64,000 bases of DNA from Prunella strophiata (taxonomy: Eukaryota; Chordata; Aves; Passeriformes; Prunellidae): positions 1,240,001 to 1,304,000 of the forward strand of contig JAZBQD010000026.1 of NCBI GenBank assembly GCA_036583965.1, read 5' to 3'. The first letter of the stretch is position 1. Each line of letters begins with the position of its first letter. Below the pieces are notes generated by a model. That model was not told where the DNA came from. It saw nothing but the letters and a program-made list of their open reading frames with translations, and made no database searches. Of the stretch, positions 53,501-61,907 are shown one piece after another. The position numbers and the translations under genes are program-made.

Positions 53501-56388
53501 TAAGGAAGTCTTTCAAGTAAGAATTTTGGTGCCCAGTTCAGGGCAGGTTTTCCCAGGCTTTGTTTCTGCATCACTTCTGGGCCCTGCTGAGAGAGAGGGG
53601 GATGAAAATGGGATTTTAAGTGGCTGTGTGTGCAAATGAAAGTTGGGAGGTTGGGCTGATGCCTTATGAAGGCTGATCTAGAACAGAGACCTAAACAGAG
53701 CTAAAGAATAAAGCAGGGATTTATTCAAAGGATCTCCTCCATGGATCCACCTTGGGCAGCACAAGAGCCCAGCCAGGGCTGCACCCAAGATGAACCAAAA
53801 TGATCACAAAATGCCCCATCAGTCACAGGGTCTGTCACTTTGATCAGTTCTGCTCCATTTGCACCTTGGAGTTCATTGTCCAGTTCCAGCTTTAGCCCAT
53901 GCAGTCCCATCCTTCTTGATTTTCTCTCTTCAGCCCACGCTGTTTGTGCTCTTGGGGCTGAGATTTGGGATCATTTGTCCTTGGTCCCCAGCTGGAGCAG
54001 GAATTGTTTTGTCTCCCTGCTCTGTGCAGAGAGCTCACCATCCCCTAATATGAAGCTCAGACCCACACACTAAAGCAGCACAGAATCTGAGAAACATAAA
54101 AGCTAAAACCTGGGGCATCAGAGCAAACTAAGAAATGGAAGATAAGCTGCCCAAGCTTCCAATAAATCTGCTATTAAAAAAAAAAAAAAGTATTTTCATC
54201 CTATTCTAATACTTACTGCCAGATTTTTTAACTTGAAGAAAAGTTGTCCATTGCTACTGAATTTAATAATCCAAGGCTGTGGCAGGTTTTCAAATGAATT
54301 CCTAATTTCAATTTATTAACCAACTATTAATTTATTAATCAGCTATTAACCAACACCTGTTTGTTGGCAGTCATGTCCAGCTGAGCCCCTGATTGCTGTT
54401 TCTTGCCTGTTTTGAGGTTCTGGTGTGGGATGTACAACCGCTTTGACAAGGGCATGCACCCCAAGCAGTGTGTGCTGGACCAGCTGCTGAGCTGCCTGAG
54501 CCAGAGGGTGACCCTGGAGGACAGCACAGCCCAGCTGGAAAACGTGAGAGACAGGGGCTGCAAATCCCCTGGGGGGTCTGGAAGGGTTAACTCAGATTCA
54601 TATTGGCCTTATCATATAGAGATTATAATATAAATATTGGTCATTGAGTATATAAACTGTACATGCATTATATAAATATATATAATATAAATATATTGTA
54701 TAAAATGATTCATCTATATTATATAAATATACATATATTGGCCATTAAATGTCTAAATTATGCATTATACATACATATAATATATATTATATAAATATAT
54801 ATAACATAAATATGTTGTATTAATGATACATATATATAAAATATAAATATATAAACAGTGGCCATTAAATATATAAATTATGCATTATACATACATATTA
54901 TATATTATATAAATATATATATAACAAACATGTTGAATAAATGATACATATATATAAAATATAAATATATAAACAATGGCCATTAAATATATAAATTATG
55001 CATTATACATACATATTATATATTATAAAATATATATATAACAAACATGTTGAATAAATGATACATATATATAAAATATAAATATATAAACAGTGGCCAT
55101 TAAATATATAAATTATGCATTATACATACATATCATATATTATATAAATATATATATAACATAAATATGTTGTATAAATGATACATGCATATAAAATATA
55201 AATATGTAAACAGTGGCCATTAAATATATAAATTATGCATTATACATACATATCATATATTATATAAATATATATAACATAAATATGTTGTATAAATGAT
55301 ACATACACATATAATATAAATATATAAATATTGGCATTTATTTCCTCTTTTCCCATCATATAAAATCAAATCAGATAAATACACTGACAATTCATGAGGT
55401 CTTATTAAACAGGTCTTAAAATAATGTAAGCAATGATACCTCTTTATATCTCTCCTAGGAAAAAAGAATCCTGTTAAAATTTTAATTTAAAAAATGAGTG
55501 GAGTTGTTTTGTTGGGGATTTTTTTTTGCCATTCTCTGTTGTAGGGCCAGGACCCAAATCAGCCCTGATTTCAGAGTAAATACCATCCTTATTTACTCCA
55601 AACATGGACACTGGATGTGTCTTGTATATTATTAGAAGCTCCATCTCAATAACTGATATTTGTGCTATTTCAAGGTGCTGGAGCTTTGTTTTGGCCCTGT
55701 TCTTCAGAGGGCTGCCAGAATCAGCAGATAGTGACACCAAGCCAGTCTAAATGACAGATCAATCAAACCACATGGACCTGGGTGAAAATGAGGGGTTCAC
55801 TGACAAACCTCTGGGTGTTAAAACCCCAAAACACCCCAAGCAAATTAAAATACAGCTTTTAAAATGCACCAGTGAGAAGAACATCAGTGTCCTTTGCTGG
55901 GGTAATGTGAATGCTGAAAACTTCAGCTTTATTGGTTAAACACTGATATTTGTGTCAGGCATTGCAGGATTTGTGTGCAGGCATTTCTGATGTTTGTGGC
56001 AGGAATTTGAGGATTTGTGTCCAGCTACTTCAGTGCTGGATTTCAGAGCTGGAAAAGAGGCACTGCTACAGGGCTGTTGTTGTGTTGACACCTGGGTTTT
56101 TGTCCCTCTCTGGCAATCTAGGTATTAATTATTTGTTTTTATGCCTTTTTATTTGTGCAGAAACTCCCTATCCTCGACGGCCCCTTGCCCAGCAAAGGCT
56201 GCACCTCACCCAAGGCTGGAGCTGCTGCTGCCAAAGCCCCAACTCCTCCTCAGGACTGTGCAGAGGGAGCAGCCCCTGTGCTGAGCAATGGCCCCTCCCT
56301 GGGGCACCAGAAGCACAAGGAGAGCCCAGCCCAGCCCCAGGATCTCGGAGCCTGCAGGGAGGATGGGCAGGCTCAGCACCAGGGATGA
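38425..56388 (+). CDS. MTMR8: MTMR8, myotubularin-related phosphatase (first exon missing)
   Basis: Thirteen exons join to 603 codons plus stop: 38425-38547, 39415-39577, 41717-41874, 43372-43500, 45848-45982, 47685-47817, 49206-49315, 50194-50319, 51865-51914, 52469-52669, 53040-53168, 54417-54543, 56161-56388. All introns are GT-AG and phases match. MTMR8 family members remove the 3-phosphate from PI3P and PI(3,5)P2 on endosomal and autophagic membranes and, in mammals, pair with the inactive MTMR9. Numbered from the first visible residue, the PH-GRAM domain is about 1-95 and the phosphatase domain about 100-500. The P-loop HCSDGWDRT begins near residue 329, with Cys at codon 50230 and Arg kept, so catalysis should be intact. 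MTMR8 fits better than MTMR6 or MTMR7 ([38 protein letters not shown]). The C-terminus is shorter than in human. The start exon is not seen. Confidence 0.93.
38580..38850 (-). mobile_element. CR1 LINE 3' fragment in intron 2
   Basis: Antisense CR1 tail, for example CCTTGGGCACTGCCAGGGAT, CCAGGGGCAGCCACAGCTGC and CCCTGTGCCAGGGCCTGCCC. Its reverse complement is nearly identical to the sense copy at 44250-44520 and similar to the one at 39815-40065. Confidence 0.85.
39415..39577 (+). CDS. MTMR8: MTMR8 exon 3
   Basis: Starts [16 protein letters not shown] after TTCTCCAG and ends LLKLSQP plus one base (phase 1) before GTGCTG. It completes most of the PH-GRAM domain, including the [13 protein letters not shown] stretch. 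Confidence 0.93.
39815..40065 (+). mobile_element. CR1 LINE 3' fragment in intron 3
   Basis: Sense CR1 tail: GGGCAGGCCCTGGCACAGGT, TGCCCAGGGCAGCTGTGCCT and GGGACAGTGGAAGGTGTCCC. It is in opposite orientation to the copy in intron 2. Confidence 0.85.
40690..40716. repeat. Poly-C tract in intron 3
   Basis: An uninterrupted C run of about 17 bases within CAGCACCCC...CTTGTG. No function is evident. Confidence 0.8.
41717..41874 (+). CDS. MTMR8: MTMR8 exon 4
   Basis: Enters in phase 1 after CTTCCCAG, so the split codon reads V, followed by [16 protein letters not shown]. It ends INKDYE before GTAATT, phase 0. It covers the linker from PH-GRAM to the phosphatase domain, with GWKLIDL and YQRMGIPN as family landmarks. 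Confidence 0.93.
42975..43190 (+). mobile_element. CR1 LINE 3' fragment in intron 4
   Basis: Sense CR1 tail: GGCTGCCCCTGGATCCCTGG, GGATGGGGCTTGGAGCAGCC and GTCCTTTCCAACCCAACCCA. It ends about 180 bp before exon 5. Confidence 0.85.
43372..43500 (+). CDS. MTMR8: MTMR8 exon 5
   Basis: Reads [17 protein letters not shown] to SYLYKENN in phase 0 at both ends. Acceptor TTCCCTTAG; donor AAT|GTTAGT is slightly off consensus at +3. CSTYPPE and YLYKENN favour MTMR8 over its paralogues. Confidence 0.93.
44250..44520 (+). mobile_element. CR1 LINE 3' fragment in intron 5
   Basis: Sense CR1 tail: GAGGAATTGTTCCCTGGGAG, GGCACAGGGTGCCCAGAGCA and TAGTGGAATGTGTCCCTGCC. It is the closest sequence match in the window to the reverse complement of the intron 2 copy. 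Confidence 0.85.
44765..45815. repeat. G-rich minisatellite in intron 5
   Basis: Irregular tandem units of about 14-17 bp made of GGGGCA, GGGGGAGCA and GTGGGAGCA blocks over about 1.05 kb. On the + strand (the RNA strand of MTMR8) four-G runs recur every few bases, so G-quadruplex formation is plausible. All three + frames and all three minus frames are largely stop-free, which explains the long but meaningless open frames. The array ends about 30 bp before exon 6. Confidence 0.95.
45816..45847 (+). promoter_or_regulatory. Exon 6 branch point, polypyrimidine tract and acceptor
   Basis: TGACTCTG is followed by a CT-repeat tract and TTGCAG. The A at 45818 is the only T-N-A match I can find near the acceptor, since the adjoining array lacks such motifs for about 1 kb. 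Confidence 0.65.
45848..45982 (+). CDS. MTMR8: MTMR8 exon 6
   Basis: Starts [20 protein letters not shown] after GTTGCAG and ends VVDTRPK before GTACCT, phase 0 at both ends. [17 protein letters not shown] is a myotubularin family signature. It lies in the N-terminal half of the phosphatase domain. Confidence 0.93.
47685..47817 (+). CDS. MTMR8: MTMR8 exon 7
   Basis: Reads [19 protein letters not shown] through [19 protein letters not shown], one of the most conserved stretches in the MTMR6/7/8 group. Acceptor TTTGCCAG, donor GTGGGT, leaving phase 1. Confidence 0.94.
49206..49315 (+). CDS. MTMR8: MTMR8 exon 8
   Basis: After the split codon (V) it reads [19 protein letters not shown] and ends DAGVFLAK before GTAAAG, phase 0. 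It precedes the catalytic loop exon. Confidence 0.93.
50194..50319 (+). CDS. MTMR8: MTMR8 exon 9, catalytic loop
   Basis: Reads [20 protein letters not shown] through [11 protein letters not shown]. It contains the complete CX5R phosphatase loop, with Cys codon at 50230-50232, plus the Asp residues typical of active myotubularins. Acceptor CCTGGCAG, donor GTAAGG. It is phase 0 at both ends. Confidence 0.95.
51865..51914 (+). CDS. MTMR8: MTMR8 exon 10
   Basis: A short 50-nt exon reading [16 protein letters not shown] plus two bases of Arg, after CCTGCAG and before GTGAGA. Entry is phase 0 and exit phase 2. Confidence 0.92.
52145..52350 (-). mobile_element. CR1 LINE 3' fragment in intron 10
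   Basis: Antisense CR1 tail: ACCACAGAACCATGAAGGCT, CAAGTGCCACATCCACACAT and TAGGGATGGTGACCCCACTG. It ends about 120 bp before exon 11. Confidence 0.8.
52469..52669 (+). CDS. MTMR8: MTMR8 exon 11
   Basis: Completes Arg and reads [20 protein letters not shown] to [16 protein letters not shown]. Acceptor TTTTTGTAG, donor CAG|GTGAGC, exit phase 2. The segment [14 protein letters not shown] is the conserved C-terminal part of the phosphatase domain. Confidence 0.93.
53040..53168 (+). CDS. MTMR8: MTMR8 exon 12
   Basis: Reads [20 protein letters not shown] to NTLPFSF plus two bases of Gln, after CTTGCCAG and before GTAAGT. It encodes the tail of the catalytic domain. Confidence 0.93.
53665..54118 (-). 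repeat. Probable solo ERV LTR in intron 12
   Basis: Read on the minus strand the block contains GATCCTTTGAATAAATCCCT and TGCTTTATTC near its end, like the polyadenylation region of a songbird ERV LTR. Possible borders are TG at the + strand left edge and CA at the right edge, but no duplication was confirmed. It is antisense to MTMR8. Confidence 0.5.
54417..54543 (+). CDS. MTMR8: MTMR8 exon 13
   Basis: Completes Gln and reads [17 protein letters not shown] followed by a leucine-rich, likely coiled-coil segment ending [11 protein letters not shown]. Acceptor TTTTGAG, donor AAC|GTGAGA, phase 0. Confidence 0.92.
54600..55345. repeat. AT-rich 118-120-bp tandem array in intron 13
   Basis: GGCCATTAA recurs at 54740, 54860, 54978, 55095 and 55215, spaced 117-120 bp, within nearly pure ATAT-type sequence carrying TGCATTATACATACATAT and ATGATACATATATATAAA blocks. 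A partial sixth copy follows at about 55333. The TATATA stretches are self-complementary. Confidence 0.93.
56161..56388 (+). CDS. MTMR8: MTMR8 exon 14 with stop codon
   Basis: Starts [13 protein letters not shown] after TTTGTGCAG in phase 0 and ends at TGA 56386-56388. The 75 residues are rich in Ala, Pro and Gln and are not conserved with the human tail, as is usual for this region. An alternative last exon elsewhere cannot be excluded. Confidence 0.75.
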   Translation, partial: KLPILDGPLPSKGCTSPKAGAAAAKAPTPPQDCAEGAAPVLSNGPSLGHQKHKESPAQPQDLGACREDGQAQHQG

Positions 56389-57229
56389 GCTCTGGGAGCT
56401 GCTGGGAGAAGCTCTGGGGAGCTGCTGCAGCCCCCATTTGCAGCTGAGTGTGAGTAGGGGTGTGCAGGGCTAGGGGAGCAGCTGCTGGGGGACACCTCCT
56501 GCAGCCCAGGTGATGCAGAGCTGCCAGGAGCCTGCCTGGCATTCCTGGGAACTTGGCTTTCAGTGGCAACACGTGCATTTCTGAGGGTTAGGGCTGCCTG
56601 CCAGCTCTGTTGTTTGAGGCTGGAGGAAATCTTGCCAATTCCATGAGGAGCTGGGCAGTAACTGCAGGAGGAAGGATGCAAATCCTTCTGTTCTCAGTGG
56701 TGGTCCAAGATCATCTTAAAACCAGAAAAAATTTCAGTCTGTCTTCAAATGATACAACCCCCCCCAACCCTTCTTAGCTGTGAATGAATCTCTGCATGGA
56801 CCCTTGCCTTGTAGCAGAACTGATTCATGTTTTGTTTCCTATGCATATTTGTTACACAAAACCAAACCCCCTGTGCCTTCTCTGAGACTGTGTCCATGTC
56901 CAGCCAGGCCACTGCAGGTTTTGTGCTGGAGTTTGCAGTGTGCTGTTGGTCCTGTCTGTAGTCAGTGTTTGTGAGGAGGTTTTCTTCTGCTGCAGCTTCT
57001 CCAGGGCTTCTGCTGCTCCCCTGAGTTCAGCAGCTTCTTTCCAAGCTGACCTCTTGAAGAACCAGCTTTTATGGACCTCCTTTATTGATGGGAGTGCAGA
57101 GCCAGCCCATAACACATGGATTTGTGATAAGAGGGAGGATTGGAAATGAGGAAAGACAGCAGAACATTTATGTGGGATTGTTCTCTCTTATTATATGATC
57201 TTGGTTAAACTGAAACAAGAGAGTAACTC
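56389..57229. other. Probable MTMR8 3' UTR and flank
   Basis: Sequence after the stop codon has no further MTMR8-like exon. No convincing AATAAA polyadenylation signal with a downstream GT-rich element was found close by, so the transcript end is unknown. Confidence 0.4.
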
Positions 57230-58130
57230 TGTTCCAAGCTGGAATCATTGATGAGACAGAAATTATAGATGGGGCTGTGTTCTGGTATTGAAATGGGGCC
57301 TGAAATGATAAAATCACTTGCTGAGTGATTCTAGGGAATGTTCCGATTCCAGGAACTTTAGGGATGTTTTGTCTGTCTCATGAACAGTATCTCTCATGGC
57401 AATGAACTTGGGAAGAAACAGAAGGAACAAGGACTTCTCTCCTAGGGACTGGGTGTCACAAATGAGTGCTTGAAGGTCACCCAAAGAATCCTTGGGAGAG
57501 GCATCAGCAAAAGCAGATTTGATATAAAAAAGTGTGACCAAATTCATTGGCAAGGTTCACTCTGTTACTTATTAAACAGTTAAAGCACACAGAGAAAAAC
57601 TAAATAAAAAAATCAAGCAATCTAAAACTAAAATCAACCAGCATGGAGGCTGGGGATGGAAAAGGGTCAGGATGAAAGGGAATGAGGGAGATTCTCCTGT
57701 TGAGTCACAGGGTTCAGAGTGGAGCATCTTCCTGGACTGAGCCCTGGAATTATCAACAGTTCAGGCTTAAAGGTTTCCTGGAATCAAAGAATCAGTAGCA
57801 GCACTTAAACTCAACAGCAGAGAATCAGCAGGTAAGGAATTGAACAAGGGGTTTATGTAGAATTCCCTGTAAGTACAACAGGAGCTCCCTTAGAGGCTGA
57901 ACTCACAAATCCAAAGTACTCCATAATCCAGGAGAGCAGCATTCCCAGTGCTTTGGCTCTGGCACAGCCCCAAGGACCTAGGTCCAGGTGTATCCCTGGG
58001 AAAAATTCCCCTCAAGTTCCCTGGTTTTTGAGAGTTGGGTTTATCAGAGCCACTTTCCAGCCTGGCTGCAATTTGGGTCAATATCTTCCTTGAAAGGTCA
58101 ATAACAAAAATGTTCCACATGGCTTGTTAT
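57230..58130. repeat. Possible LTR-retrotransposon remnant
   Basis: A block with ATTAAACAGTTAAAGCACAC, an A-rich stretch at about 57595-57615 and GGTCAATAACAAAAATGTTC near its end resembles avian retroviral LTR sequence. Boundaries, family and orientation are uncertain, and the call rests on resemblance alone. Confidence 0.3.
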
Positions 58131-59552
58131 TCAGGCAAGAAAAATCAGATTCCAGGGCTGGTGGCTAAACCCAGGAGTTTGTACTCCAGCCCTGGGAGCA
58201 GCCAGTGTTCCTGATAGAGGTCAGGGTGCTGCTTATCAAGGTCAAGACCTGAGGACATTGCTGAGATCGTGGTGTGGCCTTGGAGGATTCATCTCCCCAG
58301 GAAAGCTGTGCCTCTGTCCTTGTTGTGCTGAATTGCACAGAATCCCCCTGTGCAGCTTTGTTCAGGATGCTGCTCTGCTCTCTTCTCAAGCTCTTGTTTC
58401 AATTAGGTGCTGCCATTAAGTTTTCAAATCAGTTTTTCTCTTTTATAAAAAGTTTGGAAGCCAACTGAAAATATTTGAGCCTTCCCAATCTCCAGTGAAA
58501 GCAGAAATATTCCATTGTAACACTAGAAAGTGCAATAACTCTGCTCATGTGCTTTTAACCCATGGTGAAATCACTGGGTAGATCCAGTGTCCAAAACCCA
58601 ACCCAAACCTCCCTGAGTGGCTGTTCTGGGTAAGAAAAGACCTATTTTATAAAGCACATGAAAGATCCAAGGAAAAAGAGAGCACAGAGTTTCTCCACTG
58701 CCTGGAATGGCAAAGAGGAAGTTTTTTAGTATTGAGGGTTTATCAGACTTAAATGAAGTCGTTGGCAAGGAAGGAGTGGGAGCTACTAAGAGTGATGGAT
58801 TAAAAATCCACACACTGGGAAATACTGTCCCCAGGTGTGACTGATGGATCAGCCCAGTCTTTTCTTTCCAGGGGGTAATGGGCAACATCCATCCCCAAAT
58901 CTGAGAGAAAATGGGACATGAAGCCAAGACAGGCATTTTTTAGGACCAGTTATTCTGTGGATCATCACTTTTTTGAATAGCTTTAATAAATTCTCTAATT
59001 TTCATTAGAGATCCAGAACTAGAGAGGGTTTTGATTGACTTCTGAAGGACTTAAAGGTGCCATTAGTTAATTAGTGTACAAATCTAGAAGGCTCCTGGAA
59101 ATGTTGTATGTTGCTTTGCCTTTGGAATTGCCATTGGAGGAGTTTAATAATCTTTCCTTGTTCCTAAAAAGGTTGTCTCCACAAAACTCCAATGTTACTA
59201 CAAGTGTGTACAACCACCACCAGGTTACTCAGTGTTGTAAGCTTGGAGTAATCTTGCTGCTTTTAACTCCAGTGGCAAAACAGAGCCAAACCCAAAAATT
59301 AATGTCTTTTAAATCTCTTGGATTTTGTGTGTGCAGGCTCAGGCAAAGGCTGCAGTGTATTAAAAGCCTTTCATGCTGATGCTGGAATTTAGGGGCTGGA
59401 AAAGATTCCAGTGTTTCCTCTTTTTCCACAAGCCCATGATTTGAAAACCAATAAAGGAGAAGCTTTTTGGTTTTGGTGGCAGCTCTGGGCTGTTTGAAGA
59501 GCAGAAGTGAAAAGCTGCTCAGAGCCCTGCAGTGTCCTAACTCAGCTGGGAT
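58131..59552. other. Intergenic, no recognised gene
   Basis: No gene, RNA or array is recognised. The open frames that reach into this stretch come from the neighbouring 54-bp array. Confidence 0.55.
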
Positions 59553-61907
59553 CTGCTGCCCAGGAAAGCTCTGTTCCCTGGCCCTGGAGCATCCTGCCCA
59601 CATTCTCTGCTGCCCAGGAGAGCTCTGTTCCCTGGCCCTGGAGCATCCTGCCCACATTCTCTGCTGCCCAGGAGAGCTCTGTTCCCTGGCCCTGGAGCAT
59701 CCTCTGCTGCCCAGGAAAGCTCTGTTCCCTGGCCCTGGAGCATCCTGCCCACATTCTCTGCTGCCCAGGAGAGCTCTGTTCCCTGGCCCTGGAGCATCCT
59801 GGAGCATTCTCTGCTGCCCAGGAAAGCTCTGTTCCCTGGCCCTGGAGCATCCTGCCCACATTCTCTGCTGCCCAGGAAAGCTCTGTTCCCTGGCCCTGGA
59901 GCATCCTGCCCACATTCTCTGCTGCCCAGGAAAGCTCTGTTCCCTGGCCCTGGAGCATCCTGCCCACATTCTCTGCTGCCCAGGAGAGCTCTGTTCCCTG
60001 GCCCTGGAGCATCCTGCCCACATTCTCTGCTGCCCAGGAAAGCTCTGTTCCCTGGCCCTGGAGCATCCTGCCCACATTCTCTGCTGCCCAGGAAAGCTCT
60101 GTTCCCTGGCCCTGGAGCATCCTGCCCACATTCTCTGCTGCCCAGGAAAGCTCTGTTCCCTGGCCCTGGAGCATCCTGCCCACATTCTCTGCTGCCCAGG
60201 AAAGCTCTGTTCCCTGGCCCTGGAGCATCCTGCCCACATTCTCTGCTGCCCAGGAGAGCTCTGTTCCCTGGCCCTGGAGCATCCTGCCCACATTCTCTGC
60301 TGCCCAGGAAAGCTCTGTTCCCTGGCCCTGGAGCATCCTGCCCACATTCTCTGCTGCCCAGGAAAGCTCTGTTCCCTGGCCCTGGAGCATCCTGCCCACA
60401 TTCTCTGCTGCCCAGGAAAGCTCTGTTCCCTGGCCCTGGAGCATCCTGCCCACATTCTCTGCTGCCCAGGAAAGCTCTGTTCCCTGGCCCTGGAGCATCC
60501 TGCCCACATTCTCTGCTGCCCAGGAAAGCTCTGTTCCCTGGCCCTGGAGCATCCTGCCCACATTCTCTGCTGCCCAGGAAAGCTCTGTTCCCTGGCCCTG
60601 GAGCATCCTGCCCACATTCTCTGCTGCCCAGGAAAGCTCTGTTCCCTGGCCCTGGAGCATCCTGCCCACATTCTCTGCTGCCCAGGAAAGCTCTGTTCCC
60701 TGGCCCTGGAGCATCCTGCCCACATTCTCTGCTGCCCAGGAAAGCTCTGTTCCCTGGCCCTGGAGCATCCTGCCCACATTCTCTGCTGCCCAGGAAAGCT
60801 CTGTTCCCTGGCCCTGGAGCATCCTGCCCACATTCTCTGCTGCCCAGGAAAGCTCTGTTCCCTGGCCCTGGAGCATCCTGCCCACATTCTCTGCTGCCCA
60901 GGAAAGCTCTGTTCCCTGGCCCTGGAGCATCCTGCCCACATTCTCTGCTGCCCAGGAAAGCTCTGTTCCCTGGCCCTGGAGCATCCTGCCCACATTCTCT
61001 GCTGCCCAGGAAAGCTCTGTTCCCTGGCCCTGGAGCATCCTGCCCACATTCTCTGCTGCCCAGGAAAGCTCTGTTCCCTGGCCCTGGAGCATCCTGCCCA
61101 CATTCTCTGCTGCCCAGGAAAGCTCTGTTCCCTGGCCCTGGAGCATCCTGCCCACATTCTCTGCTGCCCAGGAAAGCTCTGTTCCCTGGCCCTGGAGCAT
61201 CCTGCCCACATTCTCTGCTGCCCAGGAGAGCTCTGTTCCCTGGCCCTGGAGCATCCTGCCCACATTCTCTGCTGCCCAGGAAAGCTCTGTTCCCTGGCCC
61301 TGGAGCATCCTGCCCACATTCTCTGCTGCCCAGGAGAGCTCTGTTCCCTGGCCCTGGAGCATCCTGCCCACATTCTCTGCTGCCCAGGAAAGCTCTGTTC
61401 CCTGGCCCTGGAGCATCCTGCCCACATTCTCTGCTGCCCAGGAGAGCTCTGTTCCCTGGCCCTGGAGCATCCTGCCCACATTCTCTGCTGCCCAGGAAAG
61501 CTCTGTTCCCTGGCCCTGGAGCATCCTGCCCACATTCTCTGCTGCCCAGGAAAGCTCTGTTCCCTGGCCCTGGAGCATCCTGCCCACATTCTCTGCTGCC
61601 CAGGAGAGCTCTGTTCCCTGGCCCTGGAGCATCCTGCCCACATTCTCTGCTGCCCAGGAAAGCTCTGTTCCCTGGCCCTGGAGCATCCTGCCCACATTCT
61701 CTGCTGCCCAGGAGAGCTCTGTTCCCTGGCCCTGGAGCATCCTGCCCACATTCTCTGCTGCCCAGGAAAGCTCTGTTCCCTGGCCCTGGAGCATCCTGCC
61801 CACATTCTCTGCTGCCCAGGAAAGCTCTGTTCCCTGGCCCTGGAGCATCCTGCCCACATTCTCTGCTGCCCAGGAAAGCTCTGTTCCCTGGCCCTGGAGC
61901 ATCCTGC
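59553..61907. repeat. 54-bp minisatellite array
   Basis: About 43 tandem copies of a 54-bp unit: CTGCTGCCCAGGAAAGCTCT, GTTCCCTGGCCCTGGAGCAT, CCTGCCCACATTCT. Units differ mainly at one site, AGGAAAG or AGGAGAG. Two irregular units (a shortened copy near 59,700 and one with GGAGCATTCT near 59,805) lie at the left edge. The period is 18 codons, so frames stay open: two on the + strand (861 and 863 codons) and three on the minus strand (822-876). The peptides, such as CCPGKLCSLALEHPAHIL, look like no known family. I read it as non-coding repeat. Confidence 0.96.

Noticed and set aside
38425..56388. Assignment to MTMR6 or MTMR7
   Set aside because: Several stretches ([40 protein letters not shown]) agree with MTMR8 and differ from the other two as I know them.
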